Assembly (NCBI GenBank): GCA_961205875.1
Contig: OY540813.1
Span: 18,509,001 to 18,573,000, forward strand
Direction of reading: 5' to 3'
Length of the DNA: 64,000 nt
From: Sialis fuliginosa
Taxonomy: Eukaryota; Arthropoda; Insecta; Megaloptera; Sialidae
Every line of letters starts with the position of its first letter. Positions within the stretch are counted from its first letter, which is position 1. Made by a program: the position numbers and the translations under genes. The notes beneath the pieces are model-generated. The model was not told the origin of the DNA. It saw only the letters and a program-made list of their open reading frames with translations, and did no database searches. Positions 55,001-64,000 of the stretch are shown one piece after another.

Positions 55001-58000
55001 CCAGTTATATTTATAAATTTATAATACGCTCTTTTTCATAAAACAGGCGTCATTATTTTTTACAGTCAGACCAATCCCCCTTCCTGCCTTGTCGGTAAGA
55101 GGCAATAAAAACTCGAAACAAAATAATCGATGAAACAAACACGAATCTGCTTACTTTGGTATAAGGACGCGTGTGTGGCCCAGTTTATTTTTCAATCCTT
55201 TGTCCTTTATTAACACGTACACAACCATGATTCACGTTCAACATATTAAATAAGTTTTCTATAATTATAAATCAAGATGACTTCAAAACTATAGAACTAT
55301 TATTTATTAATTTTTTTCTTCATTAACTTAAATTGTACTTATTCTTAAGTACTTTACCAAACATACGTACTTTGTACATGTAAAAGTTTTTAAGTACTTT
55401 TGTAAAAGCAGTGGCGCGTCGCTAGGGGCAGAAATCTCCCTGCCAAAAAAAGTCAATAGGTTTTATTTTTTACACAAGTGATATTTTTAACGACAGAAAA
55501 AATATCGTTTTTTTTTTTTAATAAATTGGATGGTTATCATACCCCTTATAAACTTTCAATGACCAAAAAAAATTGTGTACACATTTTACTCTCTAAAAGC
55601 TTAAAATAACCAAAAAATAGGTTTTATTTTCTAACATATTGCATGGGTGTCACCTCATGTCCCACCTTAGCGACGCCACTGTGTAAAAGTACTTAAGAGA
55701 GGAGGGAATATTTTAAATAGTTAGATCACCCCAACTTAAATACTTAAAGCATTGGCAAATAAGATAGCGCTGAAGCGACGATTTGCCGGTATTGTGTCGC
55801 TATATAAACTTGTTAAAAATTTTAAATGTTTATATGCAATGGCACGTTACACAATAGGGGGGTGTGGAACCAAGTTAGTGCCCCTGTTTTTAGATAATGA
55901 AAATGTTTCTTTTTTTATATAAAAAAACACATTTTTTTCATCAAGAATCTCGAAACAAAAATCAATTTTATTTTAAATGGGACCCAATTTTTTTTCTGTC
56001 TATAAACCTTAATTGTCATAACGTGCTACTGGTAATATCCGATATAATTAAGAATATTTATTTTATTTAATGAAAAGTCCCGCACGCACCCCCTCTGGAT
56101 TCAACACTGATACTAAAAACAGTAGGACTATGTATAGTAAAAACAAATGTCGGAAAATGTAGAAAAATATTACTTGATTCTCATATTCTTTATGATATGT
56201 ATCGTTAAAAAACCTTCAAACTTTTCCCATCAGTTAATATAAAGTGTTTTTATATAAATGTATAAGACTATATTGCTGATTTGAAAAATCAAATACAAAT
56301 TTGTAATTTAGAAGCAATCACGCATATATTTATTTATGTGTTTAATAATCAGACCGGAACATGTTAAGTTTTTTTATTTCGATAATCTAATCGAAAATTT
56401 GTGTATTTTTTTTACAATCGCGTAGCACGTTTGTTGTGCTAAATATGGAATCATTACTATATAAATCAATATCGAATGCTAAATAATATTTATTTTTTAT
56501 TTTCTTTGACATTGTAATCAGTATTTACTTCTGGTGGATGTGAGAAGAAGACAACACGACTTTTTTTTATCTTTTAATGATAAATTTAAATTTTGTTAGT
56601 TGTCCCACCTCCACTGAATTAGTACTCAAAAAAAGAAATAAAGAAATAGATAACGAACTCACAATCAGATCGTTTTTAGGTTTCCGTATACGGACGAAGA
56701 CTGTTAACCTAATAACAGAAAAGATAAGATTTTTGAAATTACAAATTTTTTTTGGACCCCCTTTCCATAGACTAAATAGTAAATAGTATATTAAAAAAAA
56801 AAATAACTTAATCTATTAAGTAGGGTGTCTTTAGATAGGTCTCCTAAAATTCAATAAAAAATGTCATATGACCTTTTAATTTTAACCCTTCAGTTACGAT
56901 ATATTTCCGTTCAAAGTCGTTATCAGAACGTACCTCCCCCTCTATTTTCTAAACTATCAATATAAAAAATCTGAAAAAATTCGAGTATATAGCTTTTAAT
57001 TAGTACTTTCACTGGAAATTATAACGAACACTGTCAAAATTATTTTGGACCCCCTCCCATAGACTGAAAATTTTACTCACATTTTTTTTCACTTACCCCA
57101 TTGAGTGGGGTGTCTTTAGATAGGTCTCCTAAAATGCAACAAAAAATGTTATATGACCTTTTGATTTCAACCCTTTAGTCACGATATATTTGCTTTTCAA
57201 TGCGGTTATCAGAGCGCTCCCCCCTTCTACTTTTTAAACTATCGATGCAAAAAATCTAAAAAAAATCCAGAATGTAGCTTTTAGTAAGTACTTTCAATGA
57301 AAATTATAACGAACACTAGCTAGAATAGTTTATAAAAAAAATTAAATAACTCTTGTTTATAAATCATAATGACTACGGAAACCTATCATGTGCGTGCCTA
57401 ACACGCATTTCGCCGTTTTATTTTATTTAGGTTTAGATGCATTCCAGTAATGATTAATAAAATTTTACAACATTAAAAACTAAATTAACGAACTAAAATT
57501 ATTTCGTTCCCTTGTACTTTTTTATAAACATAAATAGTATTTCACATTAAACGTATATAACTTGATGATTGACATCAATTATAATTATAACAATAATACG
57601 TTAATTTCGCGAATGGTTCCTATACTACGCCTATACGAAATGAAATTTATCGACGGCGCAACAGATATCTTTTTGTATTATATTTATTTCCTAGTTCAGA
57701 CGCCCGCGTCGAGAAGTCTAGTAAAGTTTATCGAAAGTTAGTGGACTATAATATGGCGGATTTTTGTGCAACCTGTAGCCCGCATGTTACTCGCAGTCTG
57801 CTTTTGTGGCCAGGGCCGGATTTAGATGAAGGCAACATGGGCTGAAACCTGAAAAAAATCAATATGTAGTTATAAATAAGTGAAAAAATTGACAATATAA
57901 ATTGTATTTGAACAATGTTACATTTTATGTATCTGTCTTTAGAAAATATAATTTTTATTTAAAATTATAATAAACTAGCTGTGCCCGCGCGGCTTCGCTC

Positions 58001-61000
58001 GCGTGGACTAAGGAATTATTGTTTAGGATTTTTGAAAAATATAGTTGATTTAAGTACAAACACGATTTTTTTAATAACTAAAAGAACACTTAAATTACCT
58101 AACAAAAACGAATCAGAATAAAAAGTATAAATAATTTTTGTTCTATTTAAATTTAAAAGATAGTTATTGACGATGAAAAGACAACGGCCGAGCTGATGGA
58201 AATTTTTCCTCTACCTCGCTCCGACGCGGCACTTATCTAGTTCGCGCGGTAATATAATATTTTACCGTATATAACTTATTTCAAGATATTTCCTAAATTA
58301 TATGACCGAATTGGATGTTGTAAAGGGCAAATTATATCTACATTAAATACTTATGACGATTAAATCATTTATTTCGATAAGGATTAATGTTTTGCAGGTC
58401 ATAAGTCCACGTATACAGAACCTAAACATCTTTAATTTTCTTTGTATCATAAAAGCTGTCATTGTGGCTTAAATATAACAGTTAGATATATGGTATCGCG
58501 GACTTTATTTTAGATATTTTGATTCTATACAGTTCTTTACTACATTATTTTGCTCTATATTTAACGGTTTAGGCAGTGTATTGCAAAAGTGTGTATCGTC
58601 ACTGCTTATTCCTTTTGCTACCTAATGTAACAAAATATAACCTATATAACCTGGCCAGAGAACATATATCTATAAATAAAAATAAAAAATCGTAAGTCGA
58701 ATAAGTGGTTCTCGAGTTATAAGCGCCCTATCGAACAGACATACAGACAGACATTGAGCTTTATATGTATATGTATAGATAAATATATTTTTGTCATTTG
58801 ATGTTTGCAAAGAAAATATCTACTAAGCACTTAAAAATTTGTTTCAATTTATAATTTTTTTCCGTTCATGTCTGCAGTTAAATATATAGTTTTCATAATG
58901 CATAATACATAATATATATTGTAGCGATAGCGCAACAGATATTTCTATAGATATATTTGTATTCGTTTCCTAGTCGAGACGCCGAGTTGTCTGTGGCGTC
59001 TGTAGTAAGAAAACGAAAGTTCGTGTAGGACTACAAGCGTGTGTTTGACTGCATCTGTGTGGGGGATCGATATGGCGCGTCTTTCGTCGCCGCCACACGT
59101 CATATTGAATATGTCGCGCGACACGAAACCCCTCCTTTTTTTAAAACTTAATCACTGTCGCCAATTATATGGCGTCTGCACTAACCCTCGTTATAACAGC
59201 AGGTCCGGACTTTTATATATATTTATGTATATTAAGGGGTTGCCAATATGTTTTTTAAGTTCTTTAAATTATTTAGTAGGTAACGCCCTTTTTTTTAAAT
59301 TGTGGGTTTTATCAAAAAGTCTACGATTTTCGTATAACTCTTTAGGCGTTATTGTTTACATAAATTTTCTTTTGAGAATATAATTTCAGATTTTTAGAAA
59401 TAAATTCAGACTTGAATTAATTTAAAAATCGAGAATTAATTTTATTGTTGTAACTTTTAATGTATACTTTAGAAAATAATTTTAGAATTGTTGATTATGA
59501 CCATACATTTAAAATATTTTTGGAACTTTTCAATATGCTCCTTTTGAGTTGTGTTATAAAAATATGTAGATCATTTAATTTTTGTTTTGTTTTATCAGGG
59601 ACTTAATTTAAACATATAGTTTATATAGAACAGGAGCGGCCAACTAAATTTGTGATGTAATTTACCATCTTTTGAATATTGCTGCACATTATAAGAAAAA
59701 AAAATAGTGAAATTCATATAGAAAATTTTTATGTTTTTTTAATTTTAAATCCTAGAATTCTTATTTAAAATGAATCGTGATCAACTTGTTGTTTACCCCT
59801 GATATTGAACATTAAAAATGGAAAATTAATTTTTTATAGGTACTTTAAGAAATGTTTTTAGAAAAATGAACACCTACAAGTTCAACATTGAAACCTGCTG
59901 TTTTTTCTTTTTATTTATTTTTCAGAATGTGATTTTTCCTAAACCTATTCAATATAATTTTTCTCCCATTATATACATCTATTACCACATTAACAGCAGA
60001 GAGAGCTTTATTAATAAAACACTAAATTGTTATTAAAAACTTATTTTTATTTTTTGCACATGGATATACATTTAAAAAATAGTTTTGCTTTCAATCAGTA
60101 ATATAATAAAACCTTATTGTTTTAATTCTAGGGTCTAGCGGTAGCTCAGTTATGTCGTACAGTAGATAATGTCACTGTCTTTGGTGTTTGCTCAAAGAGT
60201 AAACATGAAGCTTTGAAGGAAGCAAACTGTCCGATTGATCATTTACTTGAACGAGGTTCTGATTATGTCAGTGAAATACGCAAGTAAGTAAATATTTAAT
60301 AATCAATTGAAAAACATAATTTATTTTAAATGTCTATAATTACAGAGAACTTTCAGTTTGATGTAAAATTTTAATATATACGTATACATACTAGTAATGA
60401 ATAATTTATTTACTTATATTTTAGGGTTTCATCAGATGGTGTAGACATTGTTTTAGACTGTCTTTGCGGTGAAGAGTGTAACAAAGGATATTCATTGTTA
60501 AAACCAATGGGTAAATACATTTTGTACGGATCATCTAATGTCGTTACTGGTGAAACCAAGAGCTTCTTCAGCGCTGCTCGAGCGGTAAAGATTTACCTTT
60601 AATTTTGAAAGAAAATAATGTTCATACAAATTCTCATCATATTTTTCAGTGGTGGCAAGTAGATAAAGTATCTCCGATAAAGTTATTTGAAGAAAATAAG
60701 AGTCTTGCAGGTTTCAATCTAAGACATTTGATGAACCAGAATGGTGGATCCGAACATGTACATCGTGCAATGGATGCTGTTTTCAAACTATGGAATGAAG
60801 GAAAAATTAAACCAGTTGTTGATTCTACATGGGCTCTTGAAGATGTAAGAGTTATTGAATGTTTTTTATTAATATTAAACTAAAGAATTGAAATATTGTT
60901 TTTGTTACATAATTTAATAACATTAATAATTTTGTACAGGTTGCTGAAGCTATGCAAAAGATGCACGACCGTAAGAATATTGGAAAATTAGTTTTCGACC

Positions 61001-61209
61001 CAAGCATGGAACCAAAACCTAAGCCAGCGACACCCGCCAAGGGGAAAATAAAGGATGATAAGAAGAAACAAGCTTCAGAGGATAAAAAAGACGAAGACAA
61101 AAAGGAAGAAAAGAAAGATGAGAAAAAAGATGAAGAAAAGAAAGAAGAGGAGAAAAAGGAAGAAAACAATACAAATGGTTCGTCTGATAATGCAGATTCT
61201 GGTAAATAG
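40047..61209 (+). CDS. VAT1L: VAT-1 homolog-like oxidoreductase-family protein
   Basis: Seven coding exons: 40047-40282, 51293-51422, 52757-52972, 60132-60283, 60425-60584, 60650-60844 and 60940-61209; 1359 nt, 452 aa. The start ATG sits in AACAAAATGTC; an upstream in-frame GTG is not used. Residues 1-48 are an acidic, low-complexity lead. MRAVVLTGFGG opens the MDR (quinone oxidoreductase) catalytic domain; KACGLNFQDLMVRQGAID and GFECAGEVEQV follow VAT-1, and no zinc ligands of classical ADHs are seen. The nucleotide-binding loop HSAGGGVGLAVAQL spans the exon 3/4 joint (about 187-200). FAS-like substrate-loop and GKYILYGSSN follow. From about 393 the tail is almost only K, E and D. VAT-1 proteins sit on synaptic vesicle or mitochondrial membranes and affect lipid transfer and fusion. 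Intron 1 is 11.0 kb and intron 3 is 7.2 kb, both packed with MITEs. Exon 7 may also splice to 63264. Confidence 0.94.
40283..43818. other. VAT1-like intron 1, first part: no gene seen
   Basis: AT-rich intronic sequence. The 87-aa frame at 42169-42432, overlapped by a 94-aa frame on the other strand, is in G-rich low-complexity DNA (GGGGAGGGGGTGACAGG region) and has no protein-like features. No complete element could be delimited here. Confidence 0.5.
43819..43945. mobile_element. pogo/Tigger-like MITE, 127 bp
   Basis: CAGTGGAACCTTGTTAGTAC at the left and GTTCCACTG at the right; the reverse complement of the right end reads CAGTGGAACCTCGTTAGTAT, so the ends match over about 26 bp. The sequence resembles Tigger/pogo termini. 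TA precedes the left end; at the right, TA follows after three extra bases (CTG). Intron 1 of the VAT1-like gene. Confidence 0.75.
44584..44960. mobile_element. hAT-type MITE, 377 bp, perfect target duplication
   Basis: The left end CAGGGCTTCGAACCG and the right end CGGTACGAAGCCCCG are inverted repeats with two mismatches. GTATCAAA is exactly duplicated (44576-44583, 44961-44968). The interior has many TTCGGTTC/GTTCCGGTT units, near-palindromic throughout, so both halves fold together. Same family as 28958-29276. Confidence 0.92.
45384..45944. repeat. Fold-back palindrome, arms about 270 nt
   Basis: The left arm has CGGTCCCATTATCCTGTGTT, TTTGGATCAAAAGTTAATTG and TTACTTATGCGTGAATAGCT. The right arm has the reverse complements in reverse order (AGTTATTCACGCGTAAGTAA, CAATTAACTTTTGATCCAAA, AATGAGACCGG). 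The centre is near 45663. There is no coding frame. Transcribed within VAT1-like intron 1. Confidence 0.85.
46050..46110. repeat. Single hAT-like end
   Basis: TAGGGGTTGGTAACTCGCAG then TCGTGAGTTACATGCG resembles the start of Charlie-type hAT repeats. A possible partner, AGGTTGCCGATCCCTGG, lies at 47979-47995, which would make an element of about 1.9 kb; the link is uncertain. Confidence 0.35.
46643..46894. mobile_element. MITE, 252 bp, CCGGTATTATAAAGG family
   Basis: ATGTCTGGTATTATAAAGGA at the left pairs with TCCTTTATAATACCGGACAT at the right. Pairing continues: AAACTTATATGACAGTTCTC against GAATTGTCATATAAGTTTTA, and the inner TTTCATGCAC against GCATGAAAC, so most of the element is one hairpin. 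Family members: 9061-9392, 37485, 61622-62566. Confidence 0.85.
48001..48170. other. GC-rich stretch without repeat features
   Basis: About 170 bp with balanced base composition (for example GATGTGACCAGACGTCATTG, CGCACGCACTCCCGTGGTCG, GGCCAACGCCCTGCACACG) inside an AT-rich intron. Open frames occur on both strands but resemble no protein. No inverted ends were seen, and no tRNA-like fold. It could be an unannotated non-coding exon, an alternative VAT1-like first exon, or foreign or contaminant DNA. Confidence 0.35.
48696..49549. mobile_element. hAT-type MITE, 854 bp
   Basis: The ends CAGGTCCGTAACTAGAGGC and GGTAGTTACGGCCCTG are inverted. The G-rich GGGGCCCCGGGGCAGC at the left is mirrored by GCTGCCCCGG and GGGGCCCC at the right. 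The flanking 8-mers GGTGTAGC and GGTGTAGT match 7 of 8. The AT-rich interior has no transposase. Intron 1 of the VAT1-like gene. Confidence 0.88.
50188..50950. mobile_element. Non-autonomous element with AGGGTTCCGAAG ends
   Basis: AGGGTTCCGAAG at 50188-50199 is the exact reverse complement of CTTCGGAACCCT at 50939-50950. After the left end comes GTCCGTCTGTCCGTCCGTCC, a feature common to this insect repeat class. Inside, one segment recurs three times with variation (CAATTAGTAG, TTTTTTTCTAACTNAAAAAT, CTGTAG). No target duplication recognised. Related ends at 18148. Confidence 0.75.
51180..51292. other. Intron 1 end before exon 2
   Basis: A GTAGTTACGCCACTG hAT-type right end at 51188-51202 without a clear left partner, then ordinary intron sequence to the TTGTTACAG acceptor. 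Confidence 0.4.
51855..52545. repeat. Giant fold-back palindrome, arms about 340 nt
   Basis: The left arm holds AAGAACTCCACACTAAATTT, CTGATCAAAAGTCTCCATGG, AATCAATAGATTCGGAGTTA and ATGAATACGATAATTATTTT. The right arm has their complements in reverse order (AAAATAATTATCGTATTCAT, TAACTCCGAATCTATTGATT, CCATGGAGACTTTTGATCAG, GGGGTTCTTT). The centre lies near 52201, with GGCCATATTTTTAAG paired to TATGGCC on the other side. Arms are highly similar. It occupies half of VAT1-like intron 2. Confidence 0.92.
53040..53130. repeat. RTE-like tail fragment
   Basis: GTCTCATAAAAATCGGTTAA with TCGTGTTCGTCTTGTTGC and ACGCACATACAGATAAAA resemble the end of an arthropod RTE-type tail. Directly downstream of VAT1-like exon 3. 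Confidence 0.4.
53160..53620. mobile_element. MITE with GAAGTTATACTTCTTT ends
   Basis: TTAGAAGTTATACTTCTTTG followed by GCGTGATTGA at the left, and (reverse complement of the right end) GAAGTTACACTTCTTTAAGC, GCATTGAGGGTGAAATTT at the right. The terminal motif is itself a small palindrome (GAAGTTATACTTC). A single end of the same family is in PI4K2 intron 5. Confidence 0.65.
53997..54445. mobile_element. Possible hAT-like element
   Basis: CAGTGGCGTAGTTAGGGGTT at 53997 is a clear hAT-type left end of the window's common family. The nearest candidate right end is GCCGCCACTG at about 54435. Flanking 8-mers do not obviously match, so the pairing is weak. Confidence 0.4.
55409..55681. mobile_element. 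hAT-type MITE, 273 bp, perfect target duplication
   Basis: The ends CAGTGGCGCGTCGCTAGGGG and CTTAGCGACGCCACTG are inverted repeats. TGTAAAAG flanks both sides exactly (55401-55408, 55682-55689). The non-coding interior has two similar AAAAAA-rich segments. VAT1-like intron 3. Confidence 0.93.
56670..57420. repeat. Dispersed repeat with internal tandem units
   Basis: Two consecutive units of about 290 bp, one from about 56755 (GACCCCCTTTCCATAGACT, CATATGACCTTTTAATTTTA) and one from about 57047 (GACCCCCTCCCATAGACTG, TATATGACCTTTTGATTTC), share most blocks. The end (GACTACGGAAACCTATCATG, TGCGTGCCTAACACGCA) matches 16660-16705. The preceding GGTTTCCGTATACGGACGAA links it to the repeat at 18148-18330. 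Confidence 0.7.
57653..57780. repeat. Left member of a direct repeat pair
   Basis: GGCGCAACAGATATCTTTTT, ATTTCCTAGTTCAGACGCC, then AGTCTAGTAAAG and CGAAAGTTAGTGGACTA. The same order appears 1.27 kb downstream at 58928-59050, in the same orientation and diverged. Confidence 0.6.
57975..58795 (+). repeat. Probable RTE-type or SINE-like repeat copy
   Basis: It starts with ACTAGCTGTGCCCGCGCGGC and TTCGCTCGCGTGGAC, a motif widespread at the start of short RTE-linked repeats in arthropods. It ends CGCCCTATCGAACAGACATA, CAGACAGACATTGAGC and TTTATATGTATATGTATAG, the matching tail. No reverse transcriptase frame is visible. Family assignment is by motif recall. Confidence 0.55.
58928..59050. repeat. 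Right member of a direct repeat pair
   Basis: AGCGCAACAGATATTTCTAT, GTTTCCTAGTCGAGACGCCG, TAGTAAGAAAACGAAAGTTC correspond in order to 57653-57770. The open frame beginning at 59039 runs out of this copy and has no recognisable protein features. Confidence 0.6.
59631..59801. mobile_element. hAT-type MITE, 171 bp, family of 4304
   Basis: It begins CAGGAGCGGCCAACTAAATT and ends GTTGTTTACCCCTG. The flanking 8-mers ATATAGAA and ATATTGAA match 7 of 8. TTTGTGATGTAAT corresponds to TTTGTGATGTGAT in the 4304 copy. VAT1-like intron 3. Confidence 0.8.
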
Positions 61210-61621
61210 ATTTAAGATTTGCGGACTGGTTGGTAAATAGTAAAAATTACTTAAACTTGCTTTTTACGTAATTTAGATACTTTTACAATATGCATTTAAC
61301 ACTTTCATAATATTTGATTTTTTGTAAGTGATAATCAATTTAATTGCTTTACACATTGCTTATCGCGTACATACAATTGCACTAGTTTTCCTTACGTTGA
61401 ATTTACATACTCGTAGATTATTTCACATTTAATAATTATTAGAGGGGTTTAGCCTGTTCGCATACTTTTATGAGGAATAGTTATAGATTTTTTAAACTGG
61501 TCGTTAACATTTTTAGTCTGCATGATTTTATGATAATTTTTTTTTTATTTTCACGATATACAGAAATATATGAACAAAATTATTTTATTAATTATTGCAT
61601 CTTATTTTAGTTGAAATTTTA

Positions 61622-62566
61622 ATGTCCTTAATTGAATAGCTAACAATCACTTTTAAATGGGGTATCAAGCCTATATGACAATTCCCTTGAACTGACAAGT
61701 TTCTGGCACATATATTATTAAGGTATTTCTTGGGGAGCAACAAAGTCCGCTTTGTGTTAGAAAAAGAGAAAAAAAGAGTAGTATAAAATTAAGATTACTT
61801 TGGTATAAAATATAATAAAATTTGGTAACGTCGAGCATTAATTTTCTGTTGCTTATGTGCAACTTCTGTATTCCTGATGACAGCTACATATTATTTAATG
61901 TTCTGATTTGATAATGTGTTATTCACACGTGAATTTATTTATTTTATTTTATTATTTTTATTATTCTTTGAAATTAAAATACTAATATATTCAGCACATG
62001 CGGTTTTTAAATACCGCGTCAATTGTCTATATTTTACGGCGTTGTAATAGCTTCCACCGTGATAATTTTTTATCAAAAAATAAGTTTTCATTTTACTTAT
62101 AAATGGGATGGTGAAAATGCTTGAGATTTTTTATATTAACTTCATATATATTATTTTAGTTTTCCTCAAAATTTCATAAATTTCTTGAATTTCCTTCACA
62201 TAAAATTATTTAATTTTTCATTGAAAATCGCTTAAAATGTTGTAATCCCTACACTAACATTGCTAAATTTCTTATTTTATTTTGATAATATCTTTGCTCA
62301 CAGACGATGAATCATTTTAAGTTTTTTTACAAAATTTGAGCTTGCTTTTGAATTTTTAAATTTTTCTGAGAAATACCTTTAGTTAATACAAACGATATTA
62401 AAACAGTGGTAATATTATGAAAATTATTTTGTACAGTCAGAATCACCAACTATGTTATAATAAGTTGAAGTATTACTGATCTAAATTCTAAAACAAATCC
62501 ATGATATTATCACAGAATTACTACTCCGTTGAAAGTGCTTGTTAGCTCCTTTGTAATACCGGACAT
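61622..62566. mobile_element. Large MITE of the CCGGTATTATAAAGG family
   Basis: The left end (ATGTCCTTAATTGAATAGCT, CACTTTTAAATGGGGTATCA, TATATGACAATTCCCTT) and the right end (GAAAGTGCTTGTTAGCTCCT, TTGTAATACCGGACAT) match the two arms of 46643-46894, with about 850 bp of other DNA between. It sits between the two possible VAT1-like last exons. Confidence 0.6.
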
Positions 62567-63263
62567 GAAAGTTACAGTATTTATTTGGTAGTATTGAATA
62601 AATATAGGTATGTATATTAAATGCCAAAAACTGAGAAAAGGCATATATATTTATTTATAACTATAATTATATATATTATTATATAATTATACATATAAAA
62701 ATTATATATACATATATAAAAACAGTATCAGATTTTTATTGAAAGAAACAAGGTGACATTTATCCAATATTCTTCATCAGTTTATTTTAATTAAGTACCA
62801 AAATCAAAACCCAGATAACAGTTGTAAAATTATTATTTATTGTAGACTTTCACAGTTACAATATTTTATTAACAATAAAATTATGTCTTTCACTGTAAAA
62901 AATTAAATTTTAGACTTTTCATGAAATGCTTCATTTTTCTGAGTAGAAGTTAATTGTGAGTAAACATAATTACATTTGCTTATGACATATTCTGCTCACA
63001 TCTAGTTATGATAACCTAGCCTGTTTCCAAGACCCTTATAACGAATAATATAAAATAATATATCGATTCAATGATACTCTTGCACGAGTATATAGAATAA
63101 ATCGCAAAAATGAATGCGTATAACTTAAAAAAAACATTAAAAATAGTTAGGTGGTTCTTATTATTTTGTAGTATAATATTTAATTAGTTTAAAGGTAAGA
63201 AACTTTTATTGAAAAACAAGTAAGTAGTTGGAAATAATTAATTATTTATTTCTGTTTGTTTAG

Positions 63264-63289
63264 ATTCAAAAGAAAAAGAATCAAGTTGA
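63264..63289 (+). CDS. VAT1L: Possible alternative last exon of VAT1-like gene
   Basis: A good acceptor (TCTGTTTGTTTAG) precedes ATTCAAAAGAAAAAGAATCA and AGTTGA. If exon 7 is cut at the GTAAAT beginning at 61202 instead of reading GGTAAATAG, the frame (phase 1) continues as ...NADSDSKEKESS and stops at 63289. That replaces the last two residues GK with eight charged residues, 458 aa in all, and keeps the lysine/acid character of the tail. The intron would be 2062 nt. This is inference; both ends are plausible and transcripts are needed to choose. Confidence 0.55.
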
Positions 63290-63484
63290 ACTGGTAATGC
63301 AGAGTCTACAAGGAACGAACCTTAAAATAGCTTATCGTGTGGCGCTTTTCCATATTCTTCGTTCAAACGAGGATTCATGTAGTGTATGTTAAACGTAATC
63401 CTTTATGACTAATTGTTACATATAATATACATTTGATGGTTTCTGAAATATGAATTTTTAAAGATATCAATGTTCTTTTTTTAA

Positions 63485-63535
63485 ATATATTTATATACAT
63501 ATATATACATATATATATGTATATATATATTGCAT
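63485..63535. repeat. TA/CA-rich microsatellite
   Basis: Alternating TATATACATA units over about 50 bp in the likely 3' UTR of the VAT1-like gene. Confidence 0.7.
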
Positions 63536-63831
63536 ATTATAATCAAACTTTTAAATGTAATTATATATATATTTCTGTGTATTTTATTCATTAAATTTTG
63601 AAATGTCTAAATAAAATCGTATATATATATATAGTTTTAAAGGTAATATTTTTTATGTAATTTTAATATTTTTTACCTGTTTTATTTTATGGATAATAGA
63701 ATGTATAAGATATGTAAATATGTTTAGTTTTATGTAAGTACTCAAACAGAATATGTTGAATTATGTACATTTTATGATACCATTTACAGTTTTTTATATT
63801 TTTTTTGGTATTGAATGTTATGTATGTAAAA

Positions 63832-63837
63832 AATAAA
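63832..63837 (+). terminator. Candidate poly(A) signal of the VAT1-like gene
   Basis: AATAAA within TGTAAAAAATAAAATACA. It would suit a transcript that uses the 63264 exon. Chance occurrence cannot be excluded in such AT-rich DNA. Confidence 0.4.
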
Positions 63838-64000
63838 ATACATTTTTTTAATTAAGGTCATATATTCAAACTTACATAAATATTTAATATATTATATAGG
63901 TTGTACATTAAATTCAGTTCTTTAAAAATGGGTTCAGTTTTTTAAGTCAATGGAACATTATAAACTGAATTGTAGGAAAAAAAATATAAAACAATATATT

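Noticed and set aside
59039..59383. 114-codon open frame
   Set aside because: It starts inside a direct-repeat copy, runs through low-complexity AT-rich DNA, and shows no domain or codon pattern like the neighbouring genes.
60852..61169. Ser/Phe-rich minus-strand frame of 105 codons
   Set aside because: It is the antisense shadow of the Lys/Glu-rich tail of the VAT1-like exon 7.

Overview
This window is nuclear DNA from an animal, almost certainly an insect. It is strongly AT-rich. All seven genes are eukaryotic with GT-AG introns, and the space between and inside them is filled with small DNA transposons (MITEs), fold-back palindromes and decayed non-LTR tails. The order of insect cannot be read safely from the sequence; Hemiptera is only a guess. 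There is one 200-N assembly gap (18936-19135).

Layout. 2814-4170 (+): four-pass MARVEL-domain membrane protein. 6400-8521 (-): secernin. 10922-14110 (-): 6-phosphogluconate dehydrogenase, complete in 7 exons (483 aa). 14.1-21.3 kb: repeat-only block with the gap, a mariner relic and nested MITEs. 21337-25477 (+): type II phosphatidylinositol 4-kinase (451 aa, 8 exons). 27057-27284 (-): 75-aa single-pass protein resembling a mitochondrial complex I accessory subunit, head-to-head with 27558-29476 (+): RWDD1 (238 aa, 5 exons). 30465-36337 (+): retinoblastoma-family pocket protein (940 aa, 15 exons). 40047-61209 (+): VAT-1-like quinone oxidoreductase-family protein with an 11-kb first intron and a possible alternative last exon at 63264-63289. 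All exon joins given were worked out by hand, and reading phase is continuous in each multi-exon gene.

The genes do not form a pathway. They are unrelated housekeeping or regulatory genes in an ordinary animal gene neighbourhood: cytosolic NADPH supply (Pgd), Golgi/endosome phosphoinositide synthesis (PI4K2), cell-cycle repression (pocket protein), DRG-GTPase/translation-linked factor (RWDD1), respiratory chain (small protein), peptidase-like secernin, and a membrane-associated oxidoreductase.

The most notable structure is the repeat landscape. Several hAT-type MITEs still carry exact or near-exact 8-bp target duplications. At least two cases of nested insertion can be seen. Several long fold-back palindromes are present, two of them inside VAT1-like introns, where the primary transcript would form long double-stranded RNA. 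I found no clear new multi-gene system.
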